Below, piece by piece: positions 35,034-45,848 of a stretch of 64,000 bases of DNA. Source of the DNA: Sphingopyxis sp. Root154. Its GTDB lineage: Bacteria; Pseudomonadota; Alphaproteobacteria; Sphingomonadales; Sphingomonadaceae. The notes under the pieces were generated by a model, which made no database searches, was not told the DNA's origin, and saw only the letters and a program-made list of their open reading frames with translations. Position numbers and translations under genes: made by a program. Positions within the stretch are counted from its first letter, which is position 1; each line of letters opens with the position of its first letter. The stretch spans positions 186,001 through 250,000 of the forward strand of contig NZ_LMGI01000002.1 of the NCBI RefSeq assembly GCF_001427105.1, given 5' to 3'.

Positions 35034-36101
35034 TTATTCCGTCCCCACCGCGTCGGCCACCCGCGCGAAGCCGTCACGCGCGGCGAGCCTTTCGAGGCCA
35101 TGCGCAATCCGGCCCGCGAGACCGGGGCCTTCATAGACCATCGCCGAATAGATCTGGACCAGGCTGGCGCCCGCGCGGATGCGCTCCCACGCCTGTTCCG
35201 GCGAGGCGATCCCGCCCGCCGCGACGAGCGGGAGCTTGCCGCTACTGGCGCTGCGGAAATCCCGGACCCGTTGCAGCGCCAATTCGGCGAGCGGCGCACC
35301 CGAGAGGCCGCCGGCTTCCTCTGCATGGCGCGAGGCGAGCCCGGGGCGCACAATCGTGGTGTTCGAGACGATCACCGCGGCGAGCCCCTTGTCGAACGCC
35401 ACCGCGACGATGTCGTCGATGTCGGCGGGTTCGAGGTCGGGGGCGACCTTCAGGAACACCGGCTTCGCCGCGCCCGCGGGCTGCGCCGCAGCGACGACGT
35501 CGAGCAAGGCTTCGAGCGCGCCCTTGTCCTGCAAGGCACGAAGGCCGGGCGTGTTCGGCGAGCTGATATTGACCGTCAGATAATCGGCAAGCGGCGCCAT
35601 CGCGGCGGTGCCCTTCGCATAGTCGGCGATGCGATCGGCGCTGTCCTTGTTCGCGCCGATGTTGATCCCGAGCGGCACCGGCAGGCCATAGCGGCGCAGG
35701 CAGGCGATGCGCTCGGCCGCCTTTTCCTGCCCGCCATTGTTGAAGCCCATGCGGTTGATCACCGCCTGATCCTCGACGAGGCGGAACAGGCGCGGGCGCG
35801 GGTTGCCCTCCTGCGGCAACGGGGTCAGCGTGCCGACCTCGACGAAGCCGAAACCGAAATGCGGCATCACATGCGCCACGCGCGCATCCTTGTCGAAGCC
35901 GGGCGCGAGGCCGACGGGGTTCGGGAATTTGAGACCCGCAAGCTCGGTCGCGAGCGCCGGACTGGTGAGCGCATGGCGCGCGCGCGGCAGCGGCTGGAGC
36001 GCGCTGAGCGTGAGGTTATGCGCGGCCTCGCCATCGGTGGCGTGGACGATCGGGCGGACGAGCGCATAGGCGCTATCGGTGAGCGAGGCGAAAAGCGACA
36101 T
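35034..36101 (-). CDS. pyrD: Dihydroorotate dehydrogenase (quinone), class 2
   Basis: Oxidises dihydroorotate to orotate with FMN and passes electrons to quinone, in pyrimidine synthesis. The 355-residue protein has the membrane-associating N-terminal helices of class 2 enzymes (AYALVRPIVHATDGEAAHNLTL), PVGLAPGFDKDA, the FNNGG loop, NISSPNTPGL with the catalytic Ser, and the FMN-phosphate loop in the C-terminal barrel (VAAGGIASPEQAW). The ATG at 36099-36101 gives the family start. It is divergent from the DUF885 gene. Confidence 0.95.
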   Translation of the reverse strand: MSLFASLTDSAYALVRPIVHATDGEAAHNLTLSALQPLPRARHALTSPALATELAGLKFPNPVGLAPGFDKDARVAHVMPHFGFGFVEVGTLTPLPQEGNPRPRLFRLVEDQAVINRMGFNNGGQEKAAERIACLRRYGLPVPLGINIGANKDSADRIADYAKGTAAMAPLADYLTVNISSPNTPGLRALQDKGALEALLDVVAAAQPAGAAKPVFLKVAPDLEPADIDDIVAVAFDKGLAAVIVSNTTIVRPGLASRHAEEAGGLSGAPLAELALQRVRDFRSASSGKLPLVAAGGIASPEQAWERIRAGASLVQIYSAMVYEGPGLAGRIAHGLERLAARDGFARVADAVGTE

Positions 36102-36194
36102 GGCCCGCCATTGCGCCGAGCCGGGGCCTATGGCAAGCCCCGCCTCGACTATTGGCGGGACCAGCAAAGTCATCGGAAAAACCGGGAGAAATTC

Positions 36195-38015
36195 GTGTCG
36201 CACCTTCGCATAATCGCTCGCCTGTCCACCGGGCTCGCCCTGCTCGCCGTCGCGGGCTGCGCCCCGGCCGCCGTACAGGAAGCGCCTGCCACCGTAGCCG
36301 CGACACCCGCCCCCGACGCCGTCCCCGCCGGCGCGAACCTTGCGCAATTCTTTGAAAATTATGACGCTGCGCAGCTCTCGCTATCACCACAGGGCAAGGC
36401 GTATCGCGGCATTCGCGATGCCGATTATGGCAAATGGAACGATGTCAGCGACGAAGCCGCGGTCGCGAACCAGAAGCTGCAGCAGGCGACCGCCGAAGCG
36501 ATGCGCGGCAGCTTCGACCCCAGGACGATGTCGGCCGACGAGGCGCTGTCGTTCGAGCTCTTCAACGCGCAGGCCGCGCGCGCCGCGCGCCTGTTTCCGT
36601 ACCGCAACCACGGCTATGTTTTCGACCAGATGAACGGCGCACAGAGCCAGCTTCCCGCCTTCCTTATCAACATCCACCGCGTCGCCGACGCCGCCGAGGC
36701 CGAAGCCTATGTCGAGCGTATCCGCGGGCTTGGCCCGATACTCGACGCGCTGTCGGCGCAGTCGGCCGAGCGAGCGAAGATGGGTATCCAGCCGCCCAAG
36801 TGGGTCTATGCCTACCTCATCTCCGACATTGGCAATCTGCAGAAGCCCGACAATGCGGTGATCGAAGACATCACGGCAAAGGTCGGCAAGCTTGCCATCG
36901 ACGATGCCAAAAAGGCGCGGCTGATCGCGTCAGCCAAAGCGGCGTGGAGCGAAAGCGCGGGTCCCGCCTATGGCCGCCTGCTCGCCGAAATGAAGCGCCA
37001 GCAGGCGAGCGCGCCGACGCAGGACGGCGTGTGGCGGCTGCCCGACGGCAAAGCCTATTATGAGGCGCTGCTCGCCAATTACACGACGACCGACATGACC
37101 GCGACCGAGATCCACGACCTCGGCCTTTCCGAGGTCGGGCGCATCCATGGCGAGATGAAAAAGATCATGGCGAAGGTCGGCTTCAAGGGCACGCTGCAGC
37201 AATTCTTCGCGCATCTGCGCTCCAGCCCGCAATATTATTACACGACCCGCGAAGCCTATCTCGCCGACGTCGACGCCAAAGTGAAGGCGATGGAGGCGCG
37301 GCTGCCCGCTTTCTTCAACACGCTGCCAAAGGCGCATCTGCAGGTGAAGGCGGTCGAGGCATTCCGCGAGAAATCGGCGGGCAAAGCCTTTTACCAGTCG
37401 CCCTCGCCCGACGGGTCGCGGCCTGGCACCTATTATGTGAACCTCTATGACCTGCGCGATATGTCGAAGACCGAACTCGAGGCGCTCGCCTATCATGAGG
37501 GCGTCCCGGGGCATCACCTCCAGCGCGCGGTGCAGACCGAGCTGACCGGGCTGCCGCCCTTCCGCCGCTTCGGCGGCTTCACCGCCTATACCGAAGGCTG
37601 GGGCCTCTATACCGAGGAACTCGCCAAGGACATGGGCTTCTACACCGATCCGTACAGCGATTTCGGGCGCCTCGGCATGGAGTTGTGGCGCGCGTGCCGC
37701 CTCGTTGTCGACACCGGCATCCACGACAAAAGGTGGAGCCGCGAGCAGGCGATCCAGTATCTCAAGGACAATACGCCCAATCCGCAGGGCGACATCGAAA
37801 AGGCGATTGAGCGCTATATCGTCTATCCGGGGCAGGCGACCGCCTACCTCATCGGCAAGCTCAAGATCATGGAGCTGCGCGGCCGTGCGCAGACGGCGCT
37901 CGGCGACAAGTTCGATTTCCGGACCTTCCACGATGTCGTGCTCGAATCGGGCCCGGTGCCGCTCGATGTGCTCGAACGGCGCGTCGATGGGTGGATCGCG
38001 GCGCAGAAGGGTTAA
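36195..38015 (+). CDS. DUF885 family metallopeptidase-like lipoprotein
   Basis: A 606-residue predicted lipoprotein (lipobox LAVAGC, then an Ala/Pro-rich linker). The DUF885 motif is YHEGVPGHH with H434, E435 and H440 as probable zinc ligands, so it is a putative zinc peptidase. The start is a GTG at 36195 after GGGAGAA, the only codon that gives a signal peptide; the frame also stays open across pyrD on the opposite strand, which is a shadow. Such proteins are common in sphingomonads and of unknown substrate. It is followed 101 bases later by an AraC gene. Confidence 0.88.
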   Translation: MSHLRIIARLSTGLALLAVAGCAPAAVQEAPATVAATPAPDAVPAGANLAQFFENYDAAQLSLSPQGKAYRGIRDADYGKWNDVSDEAAVANQKLQQATAEAMRGSFDPRTMSADEALSFELFNAQAARAARLFPYRNHGYVFDQMNGAQSQLPAFLINIHRVADAAEAEAYVERIRGLGPILDALSAQSAERAKMGIQPPKWVYAYLISDIGNLQKPDNAVIEDITAKVGKLAIDDAKKARLIASAKAAWSESAGPAYGRLLAEMKRQQASAPTQDGVWRLPDGKAYYEALLANYTTTDMTATEIHDLGLSEVGRIHGEMKKIMAKVGFKGTLQQFFAHLRSSPQYYYTTREAYLADVDAKVKAMEARLPAFFNTLPKAHLQVKAVEAFREKSAGKAFYQSPSPDGSRPGTYYVNLYDLRDMSKTELEALAYHEGVPGHHLQRAVQTELTGLPPFRRFGGFTAYTEGWGLYTEELAKDMGFYTDPYSDFGRLGMELWRACRLVVDTGIHDKRWSREQAIQYLKDNTPNPQGDIEKAIERYIVYPGQATAYLIGKLKIMELRGRAQTALGDKFDFRTFHDVVLESGPVPLDVLERRVDGWIAAQKG

Positions 38016-38034
38016 GAAAATTGACGATTGGCGC

Positions 38035-38063
38035 TTGACGCGCCGGGCCGAAACGCAAATGAT
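38035..38063 (+). promoter_or_regulatory. Candidate promoter of the AraC gene
   Basis: TTGACG (38035-38040) and AATGAT (38058-38063) are 17 bases apart, upstream of the ATG at 38117. The -35 is good and the -10 weak. Confidence 0.4.
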
Positions 38064-38116
38064 TTGATCCAGAAAAATAAGGCAGCCGGGTCACGGGTGC
38101 CAAAGGTCTGGGTCTC

Positions 38117-39004
38117 ATGTCGGATACTTCTTCCTCGCCTGCGGGCGTGGACGGCGTCGCGCCGTTCGAACTGCACTATTTCCCGCCCGATCCCGATCTG
38201 GCGGAGATGGTGTCGAGCTTCTATTTCGCGCGCGTCAACATGCCGCGTTTCGACGAATATGAGCGCGCCGACCGCCCCCAGTTCCGCTTCGTCACCGCCG
38301 CCGACGGCGAATATGTCTTCGCCGACGATCATCGCGCGCCGGTCTGCCGGGCCAATATCGTCGGACCGACGAGCGGGCGCGTGCGCGCGATCAGCAATTG
38401 CCCCACCCAGATGTTCGGATTCGGCATGCTGCCCGCAGGCTGGGCGGCGCTGATGGGCGCCGATGCCGACAAGCTGACCGACCGGGCGATGAATGCCGCC
38501 GACCTGTTCGGCCCCTGGATCGACGAGGTCGCAACCGCACTGGAAACGGCGGCGAGCGTCGAGGACAAGCTGGTCATCGGCAATAATTTCGCACGCGAGG
38601 TGCTGACGCGGGGCGAGACCGCGCCGATGTGGTTCATCCGCACCGTCGATGGATGGCTCACCGAATCGCCCTCGCCGCAGGTTCCCGAACTGGTCGAGGC
38701 GACGGGCATGTCGATCCGGTCAGTCGAACGGATGACGAAACATTATTACGGCCTGTCGCCGCGCATGCTCGCGCGCAAATATCGCGCGGTGCGCGCCGCG
38801 TCGGCGCTGGCACGCGGCGAAGGGCTCGATGCCGCGCAGCTCGGCGACGCCTTTTACGACCAGTCGCACCTGATCCGCGAGATCAAGCGTTTTGCCGGCG
38901 CCACGCCCGGCCAGCTCGGCAAGCCGACAAGCTATACCGAGGCGACGACAAAGGGCCGAAAGCAGCTCGCCGGCCGGGTCAGTCCGCTTGTTTCGGAAAC
39001 CTGA
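38117..39004 (+). CDS. AraC family transcriptional regulator
   Basis: A 295-residue regulator with an N-terminal sensor domain of unknown ligand and a C-terminal AraC DNA-binding domain: VPELVEATGMSIRSVERMTKHYYGLSPRMLARKYR, then the second helix-turn-helix AAQLGDAFYDQSHLIREIKRFAGATPGQLG. The length and N-terminus resemble the DUF6597-type sensor fused to HTH_18, but the family is not certain. It has its own candidate promoter and is followed by the intergenic sRNA candidate. Confidence 0.85.
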   Translation: MSDTSSSPAGVDGVAPFELHYFPPDPDLAEMVSSFYFARVNMPRFDEYERADRPQFRFVTAADGEYVFADDHRAPVCRANIVGPTSGRVRAISNCPTQMFGFGMLPAGWAALMGADADKLTDRAMNAADLFGPWIDEVATALETAASVEDKLVIGNNFAREVLTRGETAPMWFIRTVDGWLTESPSPQVPELVEATGMSIRSVERMTKHYYGLSPRMLARKYRAVRAASALARGEGLDAAQLGDAFYDQSHLIREIKRFAGATPGQLGKPTSYTEATTKGRKQLAGRVSPLVSET

Positions 39005-39082
39005 GCGCAGTTAACCATCAAAAGCGCAGGCCGCGTCGTTTTGGCGTTTTCATCCAATCACGAATCGTCGCCCGGGCATAAT

Positions 39083-39179
39083 CCCCCGTTGCGACCCAGA
39101 AGAGCTCATCCTCTGACGAGGACTTGAGACCTTCATCTTGGCACTCATTTGGCTTCGGCCCGATGGGTGCCTTTTTTTT
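39083..39179 (+). ncRNA. Candidate small RNA with UUCG-loop terminator
   Basis: A stretch with no good reading frame contains two stable structures. The first hairpin is TCCTC-TGAC-GAGGA (39109-39122) with an outer CTCA/TGAG. The second is GGCACTCAT (39140-39148) paired with ATGGGTGCC (39163-39171), capped by GGC-TTCG-GCC and followed by eight T. A -10-like CATAAT (39077-39082) sits just before the assumed 5' end. It may be a free-standing sRNA, or the 3' end of the AraC transcript 135 bases upstream. I do not recognise a named family. Confidence 0.45.
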
Positions 39180-39217
39180 GGCGCAACTTTTCTATCATCG
39201 CGCACATCCGCGATTGC

Positions 39218-39269
39218 TTGCGCTCCCGAGACCGCACGCCTATGTAAGTGGAGTGATTTACTCCAGTTA
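39218..39269 (+). promoter_or_regulatory. suf operon promoter and near-perfect 25-bp palindrome
   Basis: TTGCGC (39218-39223), 17 bases, then TATGTA (39241-39246) make a candidate promoter. Directly on its downstream edge lies TAAGTGGAGT-GATTT-ACTCCAGTTA (39245-39269), which is self-complementary at 9 of 10 arm positions. Overlap with the -10 and start point fits repression by the adjacent Rrf2-type SufR. It has the general layout of IscR/RirA-like sites but is not one I can name. Confidence 0.65.
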
Positions 39270-39301
39270 AGAATCGTTCGCAACTGCGACGGAAAAGAAC
39301 A

Positions 39302-39759
39302 ATGCGCCTGTCCAACCTTGCCGACTATGCCGTGGTGCTGATGAGCGCCGCCGCCCGCCAGTGCGGGTCGGTGCCGATTCACGCCGGCATGCTGGCCGAG
39401 CAGACGGGCATCCCGGGACCGACCGCGCAGAAGCTGGTGAGCCAGCTCGCGCGCGCCGGGCTGCTCGTCGCATCGCGCGGCAGCGGCGGCGGGGTGCGGC
39501 TCGCGCGGCCCGCGGCGGCGATCAGCGTCGCCGACATCATCGAAGCGGTCGAAGGGCCGATCGCGCTGACCAGCTGCGTCGCCGAAGGACGCCATGATTG
39601 CTCGCTCGAGGGCAGCTGCAAGGTGCAGCCGCATTGGAGCGTCGTGAACGGCGCGGTGCGCGGGGCCTTGCAAGAGATCAGCCTGGCGACGTTGAGCGTT
39701 GCTCCGAAACTCCCCTCCCCTCCGCCGATCCCGGCATTGGCCGGCGACGAGATCAGATT

Positions 39760-39763
<4 letters not shown>
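39302..39763 (+). CDS. sufR: SUF system Fe-S regulator, Rrf2 family
   Basis: A 153-residue Rrf2-family sensor-regulator (IscR/SufR-like). An N-terminal winged helix ([22 protein letters not shown]... [29 protein letters not shown]) is followed by the cluster ligands: three cysteines in [17 protein letters not shown]. It is expected to hold an iron-sulfur cluster and repress suf when cluster supply is sufficient. It leads the operon, and its stop overlaps the sufB start (ATGA). Confidence 0.9.
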
Positions 39764-41243
<1,480 letters not shown>

Positions 41244-41247
<4 letters not shown>

Positions 41248-41577
41248 CCTCGAACCTCGAGTGGCTGCAGAACTTCTATCTCTTCTTGTGCGACGGAGAG
41301 TGGGAGCATGGCTACGGCTTTGCCATCGACAACTGTGATAATCCGGGATGGCTTTTCAAGTTTGAGCTGACCGACACAGTTTACGCGCAGTTCGCGGGCC
41401 CAGAAATTTCCTTGGGCGAGCATCAGCTTGAGGAAGGACATGACTGGCTCGTTCTAAAGCGTGAAGGAACCTCAATCAAAGGCGCATGCGGTCCACTGAA
41501 ATTGGATGCGTTGCTCGGAGAGTTCCGCGGATGGATTGGAAATGTGGACGCCGCCCTCGAAAGTGAAAGAAGTTTAA

Positions 41578-41591
<14 letters not shown>
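41244..41591 (+). CDS. Imm53-family immunity-like protein inside the suf operon
   Basis: A 115-residue acidic protein that fits immunity protein family Imm53: an N-terminal [22 protein letters not shown] (CDGEWEH at 16-22), DNPGW (32-36), DW (67-68) and [16 protein letters not shown]. Imm53 proteins usually guard against toxins of polymorphic toxin systems, but no toxin gene is here. Its GTG start overlaps the sufB stop and its stop lies 14 bases past the sufC start. The coding region is AT-richer than its neighbours (one counted 60-base line: 32 G+C here, 45 in sufC). That indicates a later insertion. The fit to the family is from memory and strong in pattern. Confidence 0.75.
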
Positions 41592-42317
<726 letters not shown>

Positions 42318-42321
<4 letters not shown>

Positions 42322-43049
42322 CGACGAGCTCCCTCCCCTCGCGCCGCGACGAAGCGTGGCGTTATAGCGACATCGACGCGGTGACCGCGGCGTGGCCGTT
42401 GCCCGCGCCCGAGAGTATCATCGTGCCCGCGGGCGGCAAGTTCGCGCGCGCGATCGTGCAGGACGCGGGCGACATCCGGCAGATCGAACTCGTGCTCGGC
42501 AAGGGCGCTGCCGCGTCGCTGCATGTGCTCAACATTGGCGGCGCTTATGGCCGTATCGAACTCAATGTAATCCTGCACGAAGGCGCCGATTTCCATCTCG
42601 GCGCGGCGCAGATCGGCGGCGGCGAGCAGAATCTCGAGATCGTCACCACGGTCACGCACGCCGAACCCGGCGCGACGTCGCGGCAGGTGGTGCGCTCGGT
42701 GCTCGGCGGCACCGCGACCGGCACCTATCTCGGCAAGGTCGCCGTCGCGCGCGACGCGCAGCAGACCGACAGCGAGCAGGATGTGAAGGCGATGCTGCTC
42801 GACCGCAGCGCGACCGCCAACGCCAAGCCCGAACTCGAAATCTTCGCCGACGACGTCAAATGCGCGCATGGCTGCGCGATCGGCGAGCTCGACGCAATGG
42901 GGCTTTATTATCTCCAGTCGCGCGGCCTGCCGCCCGGTGAGGCAAAGAAGCTGATGCTCCAGGCATTTGTCGCGGGCGTGTTCGATGGCGCCGAGGATGA
43001 AGTGCAGCTGCAGGAACTGGCGTTGGCGAAGCTGGGGGAATTGGTGTGA
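42318..43049 (+). CDS. sufD: Fe-S cluster assembly protein SufD (short form)
   Basis: A 243-residue SufB paralogue that completes the SufBCD complex. It is shorter than E. coli SufD (about 420 aa), the usual size in sphingomonads. Hallmarks: RRDEAWRYSDIDAV at the N-terminus and EIFADDVKCAHGCAIGELDAMGLYYLQSRGLPPGEAKKLML near the end with the conserved Cys and His. The start is a TTG at 42318, inside the sufC stop (TTGA). Confidence 0.92.
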
Positions 43050-44227
43050 GCACCACGACCGCCCTCCGCACCTTCCCCGACGTCCGTGCCGATTTCCCCG
43101 GCCTGACGCCGGGCTGGCACTATCTCGACACCGCCGCGACCGCGCAGAAGCCGCAGGCGGTGATCGATGCGACGGTGAACGCGATGGGCCGCGACTATGC
43201 GACCGTGCACCGCGGCGTCTATGCGCGCTCGGCCGACATGACGCTCGCCTATGAGGCGGCGCGGCGGCGGATCGCGGCGTTTATCGGCGCGCGGGAGAAT
43301 GAGATTGCGTTCGTGCGCGGCGCGACCGAGGCGATCAATCTCGTCGCTTACTCGCATCCGAAGAAGGGCCGCGTGCTGCTGTCGGTGCTGGAGCATCACA
43401 GCAATATCGTGCCCTGGCAGCTTGCGGGTTGGCAGGTCGACGTCTGCCCACTGACCGCCGACGGCTGCATCGACCTCGATGCCGCAGAGAAGCTGCTGAC
43501 CCCCGAACACACGATGGTCGCCTTCGCGCATGTCTCGAACGTGCTCGGCAGCCCGCTCGACGTCGCGCGCGCCGCCGAACTGGCGCACCGCGTCGACGCT
43601 GAGCTGCTGATCGACGGCTGTCAGGCTGTGCCGCGTCTGCCCATCGATGTCGCGGCGCTCGGCTGCGACTATTATGTTTTCTCGGGGCACAAGCTTTACG
43701 GCCCTACCGGCGTCGGCGTGCTGTGGAGCGACAAGCTCGATACGCTGCCGCCGTGGCAGGGCGGTGGGTCGATGATCGACCGCGTCACCTTTGCAAAGAC
43801 CACCTATGCCCCCGCCCCCACCCGCTTCGAGGCGGGCACGCCCGCGATTATCGAGGCGATCGGGCTCGCGGCGGCGGTCGAGTATGTCGAAGCAATCGGG
43901 ATCGATGCAATCCATGCGCATGAGGTGTCGCTGGTCGGCAGGCTGCGCGAGGCACTGGCGCGCAAGAACAGCATCACCTTGTTCGGCCCTGAAAACAGTG
44001 CCGGAATCGTAAGCTTTTCGATGGCGGGGGTTCATCCGCACGACATCGGCACTATCTTGGATGAAAGCGGGGTCGCGATCCGCGCCGGGCACCATTGCGC
44101 ACAGCCGCTGATGGAGCACCTCGGGGTTCCCGCGACCGCGCGCGCGAGTTTTGGCGTTTACAGCAATGACGACGATGTGGCGGCGCTGATCGATGGCCTC
44201 GCCCGCGTCGAGAGGATTTTCGGATGA
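43046..44227 (+). CDS. sufS: Cysteine desulfurase SufS
   Basis: A 393-residue PLP enzyme that takes sulfur from cysteine. The PLP lysine is K216 (SGHKLYGPTG) and the persulfide-carrying cysteine is C351 (RAGHHCAQPLM) in the group II loop. It starts with a GTG at 43046 overlapping the sufD stop. No sufE or sufU gene is in the operon, so the sulfur-accepting partner is elsewhere or replaced. Confidence 0.96.
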   Translation: MSTTTALRTFPDVRADFPGLTPGWHYLDTAATAQKPQAVIDATVNAMGRDYATVHRGVYARSADMTLAYEAARRRIAAFIGARENEIAFVRGATEAINLVAYSHPKKGRVLLSVLEHHSNIVPWQLAGWQVDVCPLTADGCIDLDAAEKLLTPEHTMVAFAHVSNVLGSPLDVARAAELAHRVDAELLIDGCQAVPRLPIDVAALGCDYYVFSGHKLYGPTGVGVLWSDKLDTLPPWQGGGSMIDRVTFAKTTYAPAPTRFEAGTPAIIEAIGLAAAVEYVEAIGIDAIHAHEVSLVGRLREALARKNSITLFGPENSAGIVSFSMAGVHPHDIGTILDESGVAIRAGHHCAQPLMEHLGVPATARASFGVYSNDDDVAALIDGLARVERIFG

Positions 44228-44694
44228 GCGAGGACCGCATGATCAAGGTCGAGGAAGTGGAAAGCGTCGAAGCCCCGCCGAAGGCGCGTGTCGAGGATGT
44301 CGAAACTGCGCCCGAGAAATTGGAGCGCAAGCGCGACTATCTGGAAGGCTTCCTTGCGGCCAAGCCCGCGGCGGTCGAGCCCGGCGCGGTCGGCGGCGAC
44401 CTGTACGAAGCCGTGATCAACGCGCTCAAGGACATCTACGACCCCGAAATTCCGGTGAACATCTATGACCTCGGCCTGATCTATAATGTCGAGATCGACG
44501 AGGGCCACGCCGTCGTGACGATGACGCTGACGACGCCGCATTGTCCGGTCGCGGAATCGATGCCCGCCGAAGTCGAACTACGCGTCGGCGCGGTTCCCGG
44601 CGTCGGCGACGCCGAAGTCAATCTCGTCTGGGATCCGCCGTGGTCGCCGCAGAATATGAGCGACGAAGCGCGGCTCGAATTGGGAATGCTGTGA
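44224..44694 (+). CDS. sufT: SUF operon DUF59/MIP18-family protein
   Basis: A 156-residue protein with an acidic N-terminal extension (about 60 residues) and a C-terminal MIP18/DUF59 domain: DIYDPEIPVNIYDLGLIYNVEI..TLTTPHCPVAESMP with the conserved Cys. Such proteins help mature Fe-S proteins. It overlaps sufS by 4 bases and the next gene by one base. The name sufT follows usage for the SUF-linked member. Confidence 0.88.
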   Translation: MSEDRMIKVEEVESVEAPPKARVEDVETAPEKLERKRDYLEGFLAAKPAAVEPGAVGGDLYEAVINALKDIYDPEIPVNIYDLGLIYNVEIDEGHAVVTMTLTTPHCPVAESMPAEVELRVGAVPGVGDAEVNLVWDPPWSPQNMSDEARLELGML

Positions 44695-45050
44695 TGACCG
44701 AAACCAAGACCCGCGCCCGCCCCGCCGCCGTCGCCCTGACCGCCGGCGCCGAAGCGCGCATCGCGAAGCTGATGGCCACCGCGCCCGAGGGCGCGATCGG
44801 CGTGCGCCTGTCGACGCCGCGCCGCGGCTGTTCGGGGCTCGCCTATTCAGTCGATTATGTCACCGAAGAGGTGAAGTTCGATGAGAAGATCGAGACCCCC
44901 GGCGGCGTCTTCTACATCGACGGCGCGTCGGTGCTCTACCTGATCGGCAGCATCATGGACTGGGTCGAGGATGACTTCGCCGCGGGCTTCGTTTTCGAGA
45001 ATCCGAACGCCAAGGGCGCGTGCGGCTGCGGCGAGAGCTTCACCGTCTAG
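44694..45050 (+). CDS. sufA: A-type Fe-S carrier (HesB/IscA/SufA family)
   Basis: A 118-residue A-type carrier that takes clusters from SufBCD to target proteins. The three cluster cysteines are in RGCSGLAYS and the C-terminal CGCGESF. The ATG at 44694 overlaps the previous stop by one base (TGATG). It is the last clear suf gene. Confidence 0.93.
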   Translation: MTETKTRARPAAVALTAGAEARIAKLMATAPEGAIGVRLSTPRRGCSGLAYSVDYVTEEVKFDEKIETPGGVFYIDGASVLYLIGSIMDWVEDDFAAGFVFENPNAKGACGCGESFTV

Positions 45051-45070
45051 GCGCGCATTTCCGCGAAAAA

Positions 45071-45097
45071 CCTGCTATAACGCCCCGAAATAGCAGG
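45071..45097. promoter_or_regulatory. Inverted repeat in front of mddA
   Basis: CCTGCTA (45071-45077) and TAGCAGG (45091-45097) are exact inverse complements across 13 bases. The right arm merges into GCAGGGG, the likely ribosome-binding site of the gene starting at 45105, so a hairpin could hide it. It could equally be an operator. Confidence 0.5.
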
Positions 45098-45104
45098 GGC
45101 TGTC

Positions 45105-45848
45105 ATGATGCGTACGCTCTATTTGCTTTATGCCGCAGTGGCTTACGCGATCTTTTTCGCGACCTTTTTGTATCTTATCGCCTTTGTCGGCAATCTCTCG
45201 TTCGTTCCGGTGACGGTCGACTTCGCGCGCTTTGCCGCGCCCGGAAAAGCCGCGCTGATCGACATCGCCTTGATCGCGCTGTTCGGTATCCAGCATAGCG
45301 TGATGGCGCGGCCCGGTTTCAAGGCAAGGTGGACGCATATCGTTCCCTCCGCGATCGAGCGCAGCACTTATGTGCTGTTCGCCAGCCTCGCGCTGATCGT
45401 GCTGATGCTGTTCTGGTACCAACTGACCGCACCCGTCTGGACCATCACCAATCCCCTGGGCGCCGTGATCCTGTGGGCGTTGTTCGGGCTCGGCTGGCTG
45501 ATCGTCCTCTTCAGCACCTTCCTGATCAATCATTTCGAGCTGTTCGGGCTGCAGCAGGCATGGTTCGCGCTGCGCGAAAAGGCGGCGGCGGCGCCAGTGC
45601 TGCGCCAGCCGCTCTTCTACAAATTCGTGCGGCATCCGCTCTATGCGGGTTTCTTCCTCGCCTTCTGGGCGACGCCCGCGATGACAGCAGGGCACCTGCT
45701 GCTCGCTATAGGCCTGTCGATCTATATGCTGATCGCGATCAGGCTGGAGGAGCGCAACCTGATCGACACATTCGGCGCCGACTATATCGCGTATCGCGAG
45801 ACGACACCGATGCTGGTGCCCGGTACCGGCGGGCGGCGGCGCACCTAG
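45105..45848 (+). CDS. mddA: Isoprenylcysteine methyltransferase-like, probable methanethiol S-methyltransferase MddA
   Basis: A 247-residue integral membrane methyltransferase with about six helices. The segment FLINHFELFGLQQAW and the C-terminal RHPLYAGFFLAFW..RLEERNL fit the MddA group, which methylates methanethiol with S-adenosylmethionine to dimethyl sulfide. NnrU-like proteins are an alternative. It lies 54 bases after sufA, so sulfur metabolism genes meet here. It overlaps the converging extensin gene by 4 bases. Symbol given at moderate confidence. Confidence 0.7.
   Translation: MMRTLYLLYAAVAYAIFFATFLYLIAFVGNLSFVPVTVDFARFAAPGKAALIDIALIALFGIQHSVMARPGFKARWTHIVPSAIERSTYVLFASLALIVLMLFWYQLTAPVWTITNPLGAVILWALFGLGWLIVLFSTFLINHFELFGLQQAWFALREKAAAAPVLRQPLFYKFVRHPLYAGFFLAFWATPAMTAGHLLLAIGLSIYMLIAIRLEERNLIDTFGADYIAYRETTPMLVPGTGGRRRT

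Noticed and set aside
35100..36194. N-terminal extension of the DUF885 frame across pyrD
   Set aside because: Antisense to pyrD; the real start is the GTG at 36195 with a lipoprotein signal.
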